From the NCBI GenBank assembly GCA_002825465.1, contig PJER01000107.1, positions 1 through 6,880 of the forward strand: DNA of 6,880 bases, in the 5' to 3' direction. This DNA is from Candidatus Thorarchaeota archaeon MP8T_1 (GTDB lineage Archaea; Asgardarchaeota; Thorarchaeia; Thorarchaeales; Thorarchaeaceae). Made by a program: the position numbers and the translations under genes. Numbering within the stretch: position 1 is the stretch's first letter; every line of letters begins with the position of its first letter. This document shows positions 1-5,866 of the stretch, piece by piece. The notes below the pieces were generated by a model. The model was not told where the DNA came from and searched no databases. It saw only the letters and a list, made by a program, of their open reading frames with translations.

Positions 1-2
1 AT

Positions 3-791
3 CAATTGGGGAATAAAGTATCAGAATTAGAGACTTCACTATCTGAACGAGATTCTCAAATCCAACTTCTCGAATCTCAACTCTCAGTGACAAAGGGTGC
101 GCTTGATACTGTTGGCAAGGAGATGCAGGGTATCAAAGCAGAACAGACACAACTACTGGTAAAAAAGCAACCAGGAGCGGAGAACCGATCTCTCAAAGAA
201 AATCTGACATTCGCTGAGATGACGATGGAAAGGTTGAGAGAAGATTTGAAGATCTTCTCGCAAACAGCATTGTCAGTTCTAAACCAGGAAGAAGGCGCAC
301 TTGATGAGTTAAGGGAGGTTCTTTTGGAGCTTGGAGATCCAAAATATCGAATTTTAAACTTAGTTCTGAATCGAAAATCAGTACGCTTAGAGGAAATCGC
401 ATCAACTCTTGTTCTTGATATGACGCAGGCACTAAAGTACGTGGAGAGCCTTCATACGGAGGGGGACATCGAATTAAGAGATGGAAATAATATTCTTCCT
501 GCTAGCAAGTATAGGGAGTTGAAAGTACCAAGGGAAGAATGGATGAGACTAGATCCGACCTTGGTTTTTGAGAAGCTTGAAGAATTCGTTACAAGGACTG
601 ATGATAATAATAGTATTGTCCTTGCAATCGAAACAGCTGTGGATGCTCTCGAGCAGAAACTTGCGAGAGGTGGCGCTCTGATTTTTCAAATGAGGAAGAC
701 AGCAGATTCTTGGAGAAAGCAGACAGGCAACACTGAAGAACTCCGATATACTGTTAGAGATTGGAAAGCCCGTGCTTTGGCTCTAATTTAA
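3..791 (+). CDS. Coiled-coil protein with winged-helix domain, 5'-truncated, function unknown
   Basis: The frame is open to the left edge, and the first in-frame start-like codon (TTG at 6) already lies inside a heptad-rich segment, so the true start is probably outside the window. Of the roughly 261 visible residues, about 1-100 are charged and heptad-like (coiled coil). Residues about 111-165 look like a winged helix-turn-helix: a helix beginning DPKYRILNLVLNR, a second helix RLEEIASTL, a probable recognition helix from DMTQALKYVESL, and a short strand-turn-strand wing around IELRDGNNIL. Residues about 180-261 are helical again, with a RGGALIFQMR segment. There is no signal peptide, membrane segment or catalytic motif. 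A dimerising DNA-binding regulator or a chromosome- or cytoskeleton-associated protein would fit, but the wHTH could equally mediate protein contacts as in ESCRT-II. I do not recognise the family. It converges on the PDCD5-like gene, and the two stop codons overlap. Confidence 0.75.
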   Translation, partial: QLGNKVSELETSLSERDSQIQLLESQLSVTKGALDTVGKEMQGIKAEQTQLLVKKQPGAENRSLKENLTFAEMTMERLREDLKIFSQTALSVLNQEEGALDELREVLLELGDPKYRILNLVLNRKSVRLEEIASTLVLDMTQALKYVESLHTEGDIELRDGNNILPASKYRELKVPREEWMRLDPTLVFEKLEEFVTRTDDNNSIVLAIETAVDALEQKLARGGALIFQMRKTADSWRKQTGNTEELRYTVRDWKARALALI

Positions 792-1195
792 TCGGATTTA
801 GACTCGTCTGTGTTATCTTTGATAGCTTCACGGACATAAGAACCAAAATCAGATGTTTCTCCATCACGGTGTACCCTAATTGTTGGTCCCTCGCCAGTGA
901 TTTGGCGTTCGATATAGCGGACATCAATCAAGGATATGACCTCGCGTAATCCTCGATAGACGATTAAATAAAGAATAATCTCTTGCACGCGGTTTCCGAT
1001 GGCAGGTTCACGCGTTTTCAAACTTTCAAGATATGTTAGAGCTTCAGAATCGAGAAAACGTTTGAGCAATTTTTCACGTTCAGCTCCGACCTTTTCCTTC
1101 TGCTCTTTTGTTTCTTGCATCTTTTTTTCTCTTGCCACTAGTTCAGCCATCTTCTTCCTACGAATAATTGCAAGCTCAGTATCATCATCTGACAG
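788..1195 (-). CDS. PDCD5/TFAR19-family DNA-binding protein
   Basis: This is a small basic helical protein, 135 aa if read from CTG at 1195-1193. The N-terminus SDDDTELAIIRRKKMAELV matches the family opening (acidic residues, then a short helix with xxIRRxKMAEL). A long charged helix follows (about 17-48). The core three-helix bundle (about 46-100) has the family plan: LDSEALTYLESLKTREP corresponds to the LTPEARxRLxxLxLxxP segment, then VQEIILYLIVYRG to the VExxLIQLAxxG helix, then DVRYIERQI. The tail TIRVHRDGE resembles the eukaryotic PDCD5 TVKFNRR end. The family binds double-stranded nucleic acid; its archaeal role is poorly defined. The first ATG (1148-1150) would remove the conserved N-terminal helix, so I place the start upstream. 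In many archaea this gene sits with ribosomal protein S19e, but not here. The family call rests on remembered motifs and is fairly secure. Confidence 0.8.
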   Translation of the reverse strand: MSDDDTELAIIRRKKMAELVAREKKMQETKEQKEKVGAEREKLLKRFLDSEALTYLESLKTREPAIGNRVQEIILYLIVYRGLREVISLIDVRYIERQITGEGPTIRVHRDGETSDFGSYVREAIKDNTDESKSD

Positions 1196-1202
1196 CCTAG
1201 GA

Positions 1203-1207
1203 ACCTC
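1203..1207 (-). promoter_or_regulatory. Shine-Dalgarno site deciding the CTG start of the PDCD5-like gene
   Basis: GAGGT on the minus strand lies 7 bases upstream of CTG (1195-1193), which is ideal spacing. No ATG, GTG or TTG occurs in frame between the upstream in-frame stop (1223-1225) and the ATG at 1150. The site therefore supports CTG, or a mutated or miscalled start codon at that position. Confidence 0.5.
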
Positions 1208-1230
1208 AAAAACTCCGGCAATTTAGAAGG

Positions 1231-1236
1231 TTTAAA
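1231..1236 (-). promoter_or_regulatory. Candidate TATA box for the PDCD5-like gene
   Basis: TTTAAA lies in the divergent spacer. An archaeal start site about 26 bases downstream on the minus strand would fall near 1207, giving a short leader that begins around the SD site and a CTG start at 1195. The box is palindromic, so it could also serve the plus strand. The call is based on position only. Confidence 0.35.
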
Positions 1237-1259
1237 GGTAACGATACAGCGAGGGTTGG

Positions 1260-1267
1260 TTTTTTAA
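1260..1267 (+). promoter_or_regulatory. Candidate TATA-like T/A tract for the helical-repeat gene
   Basis: TTTTTTAA lies about 45 bases before the TTG start. A transcript beginning about 25 bases downstream, near 1290, would include the SD site at 1296-1303 and little else. The box is a weak match and was chosen by spacing. Confidence 0.25.
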
Positions 1268-1295
1268 CTCAGGCGTAAAAGAGATAGTGAAACGC

Positions 1296-1303
1296 GGAGT
1301 GAT
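1296..1303 (+). promoter_or_regulatory. Shine-Dalgarno site supporting the TTG start at 1309
   Basis: GGAGTGAT is one base short of the full anti-SD complement GGAGGTGAT. It ends 5 bases before TTG at 1309, with GGAG 9 bases away. An ATG at 1304 in another frame is too close to the site and opens only a 26-codon frame, so TTG is the better start. Confidence 0.55.
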
Positions 1304-1308
1304 ATGTC

Positions 1309-2247
1309 TTGTCAGGCGAAGAAAAATGCACATGGTTCGGTATCAAAGATACAGGTGCGAGTATGTGCAAATTACGAGGTGTAAGCCTGTCAAAGATGGA
1401 AATCTCCGCTAAATGTTCCATACCGGACCTATCTACGATTTGTATTGATGCGTATAGTTCTCTATCACGGGGACAAGATGCAATCAAGAGTAATAGTACA
1501 GATGCATTTCCTTGGATAAGTGAAGCGGCTATTCAATTTGAGAATCTAGATGAAACTGATAATGCGATTATGGCATATGTAAAAGCGATTGATTTTGCGA
1601 TTAAGAATAATCTTTCAGAAAGAGCCTATGACTTCTTCAGGGCAGCAAGAGTAGCATATGAAAATGGATTACTAAAGAAAGACATCTCCCTAAATAATCC
1701 TGTAGTCAAACAGGCATTAGTGACTGCAGGGAATGATATTGTTGAGAATATGCGAAAACTAAACGACTCTGCTCCATTGACTGATATGCAAGTCGAACTC
1801 AAAGCAGCAGTACACGGAGGGGTCTCGCTCAAGAAGGCGGATAAGGATGAAACTAGAGACCTCATCATCAGCCATGGTAGGGCACTCTATGAGAAGAAGG
1901 CAGAGGAATACAAATCGGGAGCAAAATCGTACATTGAGTCAGGAATGATCAAAAATGCAGTCATCCTTGCTTGCATGGGGGCTCTTGCGGACTTGATGCT
2001 TGGGAAGCCAAAAGAGGGTATAGCATACCTTACTGAAACCGCAGCTAATTCGAAGAAAACTCAGGTATTCAATGAACATCCATGTTTCCTTTGGACAAAG
2101 TTACTATTCAAAGTGCTTGTCAGCCGCGATGAGAATCTCATGATTAGTGCTAACAAAATGTTTCTGGAAATCCCATGGTCATTCAAAGATGATAGAGAGT
2201 TCGCTAGAAGAGTGATGGAATCCATTGAGCGACGAATCCTCACCTAA
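1309..2247 (+). CDS. TPR/alpha-SNAP-like helical-repeat protein with four N-terminal cysteines
   Basis: The product is 312 aa from a TTG start backed by a good SD site. Residues 1-45 carry C7, C20, C36 and C45 in a compact segment (CTWFGIKDTG...MCKL...AKCSIPD...C), which looks like a small zinc or iron-sulfur site. From about 69 to 305 the protein is a run of amphipathic helices of TPR/alpha-SNAP type: AAIQFENLDETDNAIMAYVKAID, then ERAYDFFRAARVAYENG, and later YEKKAEEYKSGAKSYIESG and AVILACMGALADLMLGKP. Helical repeats of this kind bind partner proteins, and no enzyme motif is visible. There is no signal peptide or membrane span, so it is probably cytosolic. It is divergent from the PDCD5-like gene and convergent with the methyltransferase gene, whose restored 3' end it overlaps by 8 bases. 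Function is unknown. An alpha-SNAP-like role is only a structural analogy. Confidence 0.75.
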   Translation: MSGEEKCTWFGIKDTGASMCKLRGVSLSKMEISAKCSIPDLSTICIDAYSSLSRGQDAIKSNSTDAFPWISEAAIQFENLDETDNAIMAYVKAIDFAIKNNLSERAYDFFRAARVAYENGLLKKDISLNNPVVKQALVTAGNDIVENMRKLNDSAPLTDMQVELKAAVHGGVSLKKADKDETRDLIISHGRALYEKKAEEYKSGAKSYIESGMIKNAVILACMGALADLMLGKPKEGIAYLTETAANSKKTQVFNEHPCFLWTKLLFKVLVSRDENLMISANKMFLEIPWSFKDDREFARRVMESIERRILT

Positions 2248-2308
2248 TCCGCATCCGAGCAATAAAGAAACCACTTGTTTTGTGTTTGTGAGGAAACAGT
2301 CTAGTCAC
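2240..2308 (-). other. Frame-shifted C-terminal tail of the RsmB-like methyltransferase gene
   Basis: Reading the minus strand in the -1 frame from 2308 gives 22 codons, VTRLFPHKHKTSGFFIARMR plus two more residues, then TGA at 2242-2240. The pattern R-x-F-P-H-x-H-x-T-x-GFF-x-A-x-x is how proteins of the NOP2/Sun/RsmB family end, where this strand closes the SAM-domain sheet. The in-frame ORF instead stops at TGA 2307-2305, directly after GGGG (2311-2308). One extra G, or a -1 slip from GGG to GGG, joins the two frames. The tail shows no decay, which argues against an old pseudogene. Confidence 0.85.
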
Positions 2309-3549
2309 CCCATTAGAGCACTTGAAGCCAGGATATCCTCGTGTTCCCGGGATAATGGTTCTAGTAAGTCTATATCAAATCGAGATAGAGCTGAGTCAAT
2401 TTGTGACTCTCCTTCGTGCGGAAGGATAGAACAGGTGGAAAAGACAATTTCAGTCCCAGGTCTGTCTTGATAGGATGACAGTACTCCATCCAGAAGTTTA
2501 TTCTGAATTGTCATTAATGAAAATAAGACCTGTTTATTCAGACGCCACTTGAAGGAGGGATAGGCTTGGAGGATTCCCGTAGATGTACACGGAGCGTCGA
2601 TTAAGATTTTGTTTGCAGATGTGACTGTTGGATTTGTAGAATCTGCATGCAGCCACTCAATCTGAGTTGCATTTAGAGAGATTGATCTGTCGTGTGCCAG
2701 CTTTACTCGATCTCTATACACATCGCTTGCGATGAGCTTTCCTGTTCCCATGAGCTTCTCTGCAATCAATTGAGTTTTCATCCCAGGCGCAGCACAAGAG
2801 TCCCATATTGTTTGTCCCGGTCGTGGATTCAGAGCTTCGACAGTCAGAATACTTGCCTTATCTTGAATGAGAATGGCACCATCTTGGAAATGATTAGAAC
2901 TGACTATTTTTTCAATTCCATCAATAATTCTGTAGAGTCCTGAAACATCAGGATCTTTTTCTATTTTTATTCCATCAATTGATTCTAGTATTGAACTGTC
3001 ACAATCCAGAAGCCGGTTGATTCGGAGGTAACTTGTTCGTTTCTTGTTGTTTGTGTTCATTAGTTGAATTGTGTCTTCTAGTGGAAGATTGTCTAAGAGG
3101 GTTTTGACGAGGAATGTGGGATGAGAGTATTTCAGGCTAAGTTTATTGACAGGGGCAAGTCTTTTCATAATCGCATCTAAATCTGTTTCAACAGCTCTTA
3201 GAATCACATCATGATACTTAGCTCCGATCTCAGGAAAGAGGGAAAGAACGTCATCTGTGGCAGTATCAAGCCATTTGACTTCGTACAACATAAGACGGAG
3301 GATGTTTCTGTCACGAGCATTCAAATCTTGGAGTTTCTTTTTCCCAAGGGAACTATGGAGAATGTAATCCAATGTATTCCTGAATCTAATGACTCCCAAT
3401 GACAGGGATTGTGCAGGAATCTGAGAATCGGACGTATCAACTGAGGTTGTCTGCAATTCTCTTAGTAGGGTCTTCATGGATGTAGTAGACTTCTCAAATT
3501 GAATGAGCGCATTAATGGCATCATTCCTGGCTGATATATTTCGATTCAT
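2305..3549 (-). CDS. RsmB/NOP2/Sun-family RNA (cytosine-C5)-methyltransferase, C-terminus frame-shifted
   Basis: This is an SAM-dependent enzyme predicted to methylate C5 of a cytosine in rRNA or tRNA. The in-frame product from ATG 3549 is 414 aa. Residues 1-135 form a NusB-like RNA-binding domain (SARNDAINALIQFEK; LNARDRNILRLMLYEVKWL). Residues about 140-240 are the linker region. The Rossmann domain follows: motif I DSCAAPGMKT (250-259), the SAM-binding acidic residue in ASDVYRDR (D277), HADS (D303), motif IV DAPCTSTG with C321, and motif VI FSTCSILPHEGE with C373. Both family cysteines, nucleophile and helper, are present. The ORF stops early and the missing 22 residues lie in the -1 frame; the joined protein would be 436 aa. 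An ATG at 3639 would give a longer product overlapping the aldehyde dehydrogenase gene, but its extra 30 residues resemble nothing in the family, so I prefer 3549. That start has no clear SD. The gene lies 55 bases after the aldehyde dehydrogenase stop and is probably cotranscribed with it. Confidence 0.88.
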   Translation of the reverse strand: MNRNISARNDAINALIQFEKSTTSMKTLLRELQTTSVDTSDSQIPAQSLSLGVIRFRNTLDYILHSSLGKKKLQDLNARDRNILRLMLYEVKWLDTATDDVLSLFPEIGAKYHDVILRAVETDLDAIMKRLAPVNKLSLKYSHPTFLVKTLLDNLPLEDTIQLMNTNNKKRTSYLRINRLLDCDSSILESIDGIKIEKDPDVSGLYRIIDGIEKIVSSNHFQDGAILIQDKASILTVEALNPRPGQTIWDSCAAPGMKTQLIAEKLMGTGKLIASDVYRDRVKLAHDRSISLNATQIEWLHADSTNPTVTSANKILIDAPCTSTGILQAYPSFKWRLNKQVLFSLMTIQNKLLDGVLSSYQDRPGTEIVFSTCSILPHEGESQIDSALSRFDIDLLEPLSREHEDILASSALMG

Positions 3550-3604
3550 TCCATGCTTCTGAGAAACACATTGCTGTTCAATGTTCTTATTCGTGCGACA
3601 CATA

Positions 3605-5272
3605 TCATAGGAAATCTGAACCGGGACCAACATGAACATACTTCATTCGAGTTAGCATTTCTGTGAAGTATTTACCACCAATAATCCCGGAATCCTTGTA
3701 CCCACCAAGATGTGGCATATAAGGATCAAAATAGATATGATCGTCACCCATGCCCACTCCAGCTGACTGAATTTCTTTAATCCATTTTTGGCGTATCTTA
3801 ATGTCATCAGTAATAATCGAAGATCTAAGACCATACCGCGAACTGTTGGCAATCTCTAAAGCTTGGTCAGCACTTTTTACAGGATATACGGGCAATGCTG
3901 GTGCGAACACTTCTTCTCGCATAAGTCGCATATCCAATTTTATATTTGTTAAGACTGTGGGTTTATAGAAAATACCAGCAGGATCAGGTTCATCAAGGTA
4001 ATTAACCCGATATCCACCAGTTTCAATCTTCGCACCTTTTACTAAGGCTTCTTCAATTTGATCGATAAGAAGGTAGAGTGAATTAAAACCGAGTGGGGGA
4101 AGCGTTACATCTGGATCAGAGGGTAAACCAACTTTAAGTTTTTCAGATTCCTCAACAATCAGTCGGACCAATTCATCATGAAGAGATTCTTGAACAAGTA
4201 GCCGCTTCACTGCCATGCATGCTTGACCACTTCCTAGGTATCGACCTCTAGCAATGATATCTGCCGCTTTTTCCAAATCCAAATCCTTTCCCCAGACAAG
4301 ACAAGCATCGCTGCCCGCTAATTCAGGAGCCATTTGGATTCGTTTGGAAATTGCGTCGGACCAAAGTTTAATTCCAGTATCACTATCGCCGTACCACACA
4401 ATAGCTCCAACACGTGAATCAGCCATGAAACGCTTCATCATATGCGTTCCAGTACCTGTTAGTAGCTGCAGAAGAGAGGGTGGCAATCCTCGTTCAAGAA
4501 ACGTTTCCATGTATATGCGTCCCAGAAGGATGGTGCTTAAGGGTACTTTATTTGGGGGTTTTAGTATGGTCGAATTTCCAGCTAAAATCGATGATGTGAT
4601 AGACAGTATTCCCAAAGCAATGGGGGAATTGTAGGGGGTGAATAGGCAGGAAATTCCAAATGGCTCTCTAAATCGATAATTCTTACCCCCATCAAGACCA
4701 GGATCCTCAATTACCTCAAGCAGATGCCCCCATTCATCAACAGATTTTCGGTATGCCGACGGTTCGAAAAGTTCCCAAGTCCACTTCAATGTACCAAGGG
4801 GAACTCCTTCTTTGATTGAGATATCACGAATAGCATCCCAGTTCTTCTTCAGTGCTAAACCAGCTTCATATGTCGCATCAGCTCGTTCATCTAAGGTTAC
4901 ACCCAGGTCCTTTATCTTAAAGGGATTGAACAATTTCTTGTGATCCCTAGTGCCTGCACTCAAAGCTCTTTCAATATCCTCTTCACGAGCAATGGATACT
5001 TTTGCAAATGCTACTTCATCGAGCTCATCTTTCGAGTACTTCGGCACTCCATGGTATTTCCGGTATTCTTTGAGAAATCTCATGTCGGGAGTACTTGATG
5101 GTATCATTCCTGGAATCTTGGTAAAAACAAGACGAGAAAATGATGAGGCGCTACGCATCTGGAGCGCAATGGCAAGACCAGGATCTTTTGTCACTAGCTC
5201 CATATCAGGAAAGATGCTGTATTTCCCAGTATCCACCTCTTCGCCATCTACAAGAATTGGAAAAATCTCCAT
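3605..5272 (-). CDS. NAD(P)+-dependent aldehyde dehydrogenase (ALDH superfamily)
   Basis: It oxidises an aldehyde to the acid, or possibly to a CoA thioester, in the cytosol. The product is 555 aa, against a usual 470-500. The classical motifs are in order: PYNSP (213-217, oxyanion N215), KPP (K238, cofactor), YGDSDTG in place of the usual FTGSTxxG (294-300), ELAGSDA with general base E317, GQACMAVKR with nucleophile C352, EEVFAP (453-458) and GGYKDSG (523-529). All catalytic residues are present, so it should be active. E317 favours acid-forming over CoA-acylating enzymes, which usually lack this glutamate. The N-terminal 90 residues are longer than average (DGEEVDTGKYSIFPDME... and an RFLKEYRKYHG segment). 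The start ATG has SD GAGGG six bases upstream. The substrate cannot be read. The gene lies 73 bases after the GNAT gene, so a link to the radical SAM enzyme is possible but unproven. Confidence 0.93.
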   Translation of the reverse strand: MEIFPILVDGEEVDTGKYSIFPDMELVTKDPGLAIALQMRSASSFSRLVFTKIPGMIPSSTPDMRFLKEYRKYHGVPKYSKDELDEVAFAKVSIAREEDIERALSAGTRDHKKLFNPFKIKDLGVTLDERADATYEAGLALKKNWDAIRDISIKEGVPLGTLKWTWELFEPSAYRKSVDEWGHLLEVIEDPGLDGGKNYRFREPFGISCLFTPYNSPIALGILSITSSILAGNSTILKPPNKVPLSTILLGRIYMETFLERGLPPSLLQLLTGTGTHMMKRFMADSRVGAIVWYGDSDTGIKLWSDAISKRIQMAPELAGSDACLVWGKDLDLEKAADIIARGRYLGSGQACMAVKRLLVQESLHDELVRLIVEESEKLKVGLPSDPDVTLPPLGFNSLYLLIDQIEEALVKGAKIETGGYRVNYLDEPDPAGIFYKPTVLTNIKLDMRLMREEVFAPALPVYPVKSADQALEIANSSRYGLRSSIITDDIKIRQKWIKEIQSAGVGMGDDHIYFDPYMPHLGGYKDSGIIGGKYFTEMLTRMKYVHVGPGSDFL

Positions 5273-5278
5273 ATTGTT

Positions 5279-5283
5279 CCCTC
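5279..5283 (-). promoter_or_regulatory. Shine-Dalgarno site of the aldehyde dehydrogenase gene
   Basis: GAGGG on the minus strand lies 6 bases upstream of ATG 5272-5270. This supports the long 555-residue form and argues that the unusual N-terminal extension is really translated. Confidence 0.6.
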
Positions 5284-5318
5284 ATTATAGCTGAGCGACT
5301 CGTGGACTTAATGAGATG

Positions 5319-5332
5319 TCTAAAGGTCTTTC
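5319..5332 (-). promoter_or_regulatory. Candidate BRE/TATA promoter before the aldehyde dehydrogenase gene
   Basis: GAAAG (BRE-like) is followed by CTTTAGA on the minus strand in the 73-base gap after the GNAT gene. Transcription about 26 bases downstream would start near 5296 and give a leader of roughly 23 bases carrying the SD. If real, the aldehyde dehydrogenase and methyltransferase genes can be expressed apart from the radical SAM-GNAT pair. Low confidence. Confidence 0.3.
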
Positions 5333-5345
5333 GGAATTACCAAAA

Positions 5346-5846
5346 TCAATCTACCAGAGAACGCTCATACAATTGTACTAACATCCCTTCAGCTTGCTCA
5401 TAGGGTTCACCCCAGGGAGTGAATCCAAATTTCTTCATCAGCTTCTCACCAATCTCTTGGCCGACAAGAATATTACAATAATTCCGTATACAACCATGCT
5501 CTTTACCATACTCAGCAAATTGAAGATACATTGCAGATGCCAAACCCGAATTTCTACATTCAGGACGCACCGTTTGATGTTCTCCGTAGAGCCCCTTCTC
5601 CGTTATGATAGCCTTGTAAAGACCTACAATTTTTCCTTGTAAACGACTTCCAAAATAATGATAGCCAGATCTCATATCCTGAACAATCTGTTCAGGAGAG
5701 TACATGCGTTTCTTTCGCCAGTGTTCAGGATATTCTGTAGCTAGTGGCCAAACCTGTCTGAACAACTCTGATATCTCTATTGCATCGATTTCAGCGAACT
5801 CAATAATGCAAATTTCTTCAGCTGGCAAATCGGACAACTTCATCAC
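5346..5846 (-). CDS. GNAT-family N-acetyltransferase
   Basis: This is a 166-residue single-domain acetyl-CoA-dependent acyltransferase of the usual GNAT length. The core is visible as strand KIVGLYKAII (72-81), then motif A GEHQTVRPECRNSGLASAMY (88-107). There R98-N-S-G101-L-A103 forms the pyrophosphate-binding loop (R/Q-x-x-G-x-G/A). NYCNILVGQEIGEKLMKKFGF (122-142) corresponds to motif B, ending in the typical KFGF turn. The start may be GTG (5846) or the adjacent ATG (5843); a weak AGGA lies 10 bases before the GTG. It follows the radical SAM gene after 20 bases, so the two are almost certainly one transcript. It probably acts on a small molecule of the same pathway. In the bacterial Nit1C cluster a GNAT gene (NitE) also neighbours the radical SAM gene (NitD), but I could not show that this GNAT is of the NitE type. 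The substrate is unknown. Confidence 0.85.
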   Translation of the reverse strand: MMKLSDLPAEEICIIEFAEIDAIEISELFRQVWPLATEYPEHWRKKRMYSPEQIVQDMRSGYHYFGSRLQGKIVGLYKAIITEKGLYGEHQTVRPECRNSGLASAMYLQFAEYGKEHGCIRNYCNILVGQEIGEKLMKKFGFTPWGEPYEQAEGMLVQLYERSLVD

Positions 5847-5866
5847 CTAGAAACAATCCTGCAAAT

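Noticed and set aside
193..432. 79-residue minus-strand ORF
   Set aside because: It is antisense to the coiled-coil and winged-helix gene, with no SD or family resemblance.
1304..1384. Small ORF of 26 codons starting at ATG 1304
   Set aside because: Its ATG sits too close to the SD, it overlaps the helical-repeat gene in another frame, and its sequence has no recognisable features.
2305..2311. Proven programmed -1 frameshift in the methyltransferase gene
   Set aside because: The GGGG run allows slippage, but I see no full heptameric slippery site or clear downstream pseudoknot, so a sequence error or recent indel is simpler.
3550..3639. Longer methyltransferase N-terminus from ATG 3639 (or ATG 3603)
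   Set aside because: The extra residues overlap or abut the aldehyde dehydrogenase gene, have no SD and do not resemble the NusB domain, which begins naturally at MNRNISARND.
4254..4634. 126-residue plus-strand ORF
   Set aside because: It lies wholly opposite the catalytic core of the aldehyde dehydrogenase and has a shadow-like Ser/Pro/Arg-rich composition.
5299..5345. Terminator after the GNAT gene
   Set aside because: There is only a TTTT after the stop codon and no convincing hairpin, which is too little to call.
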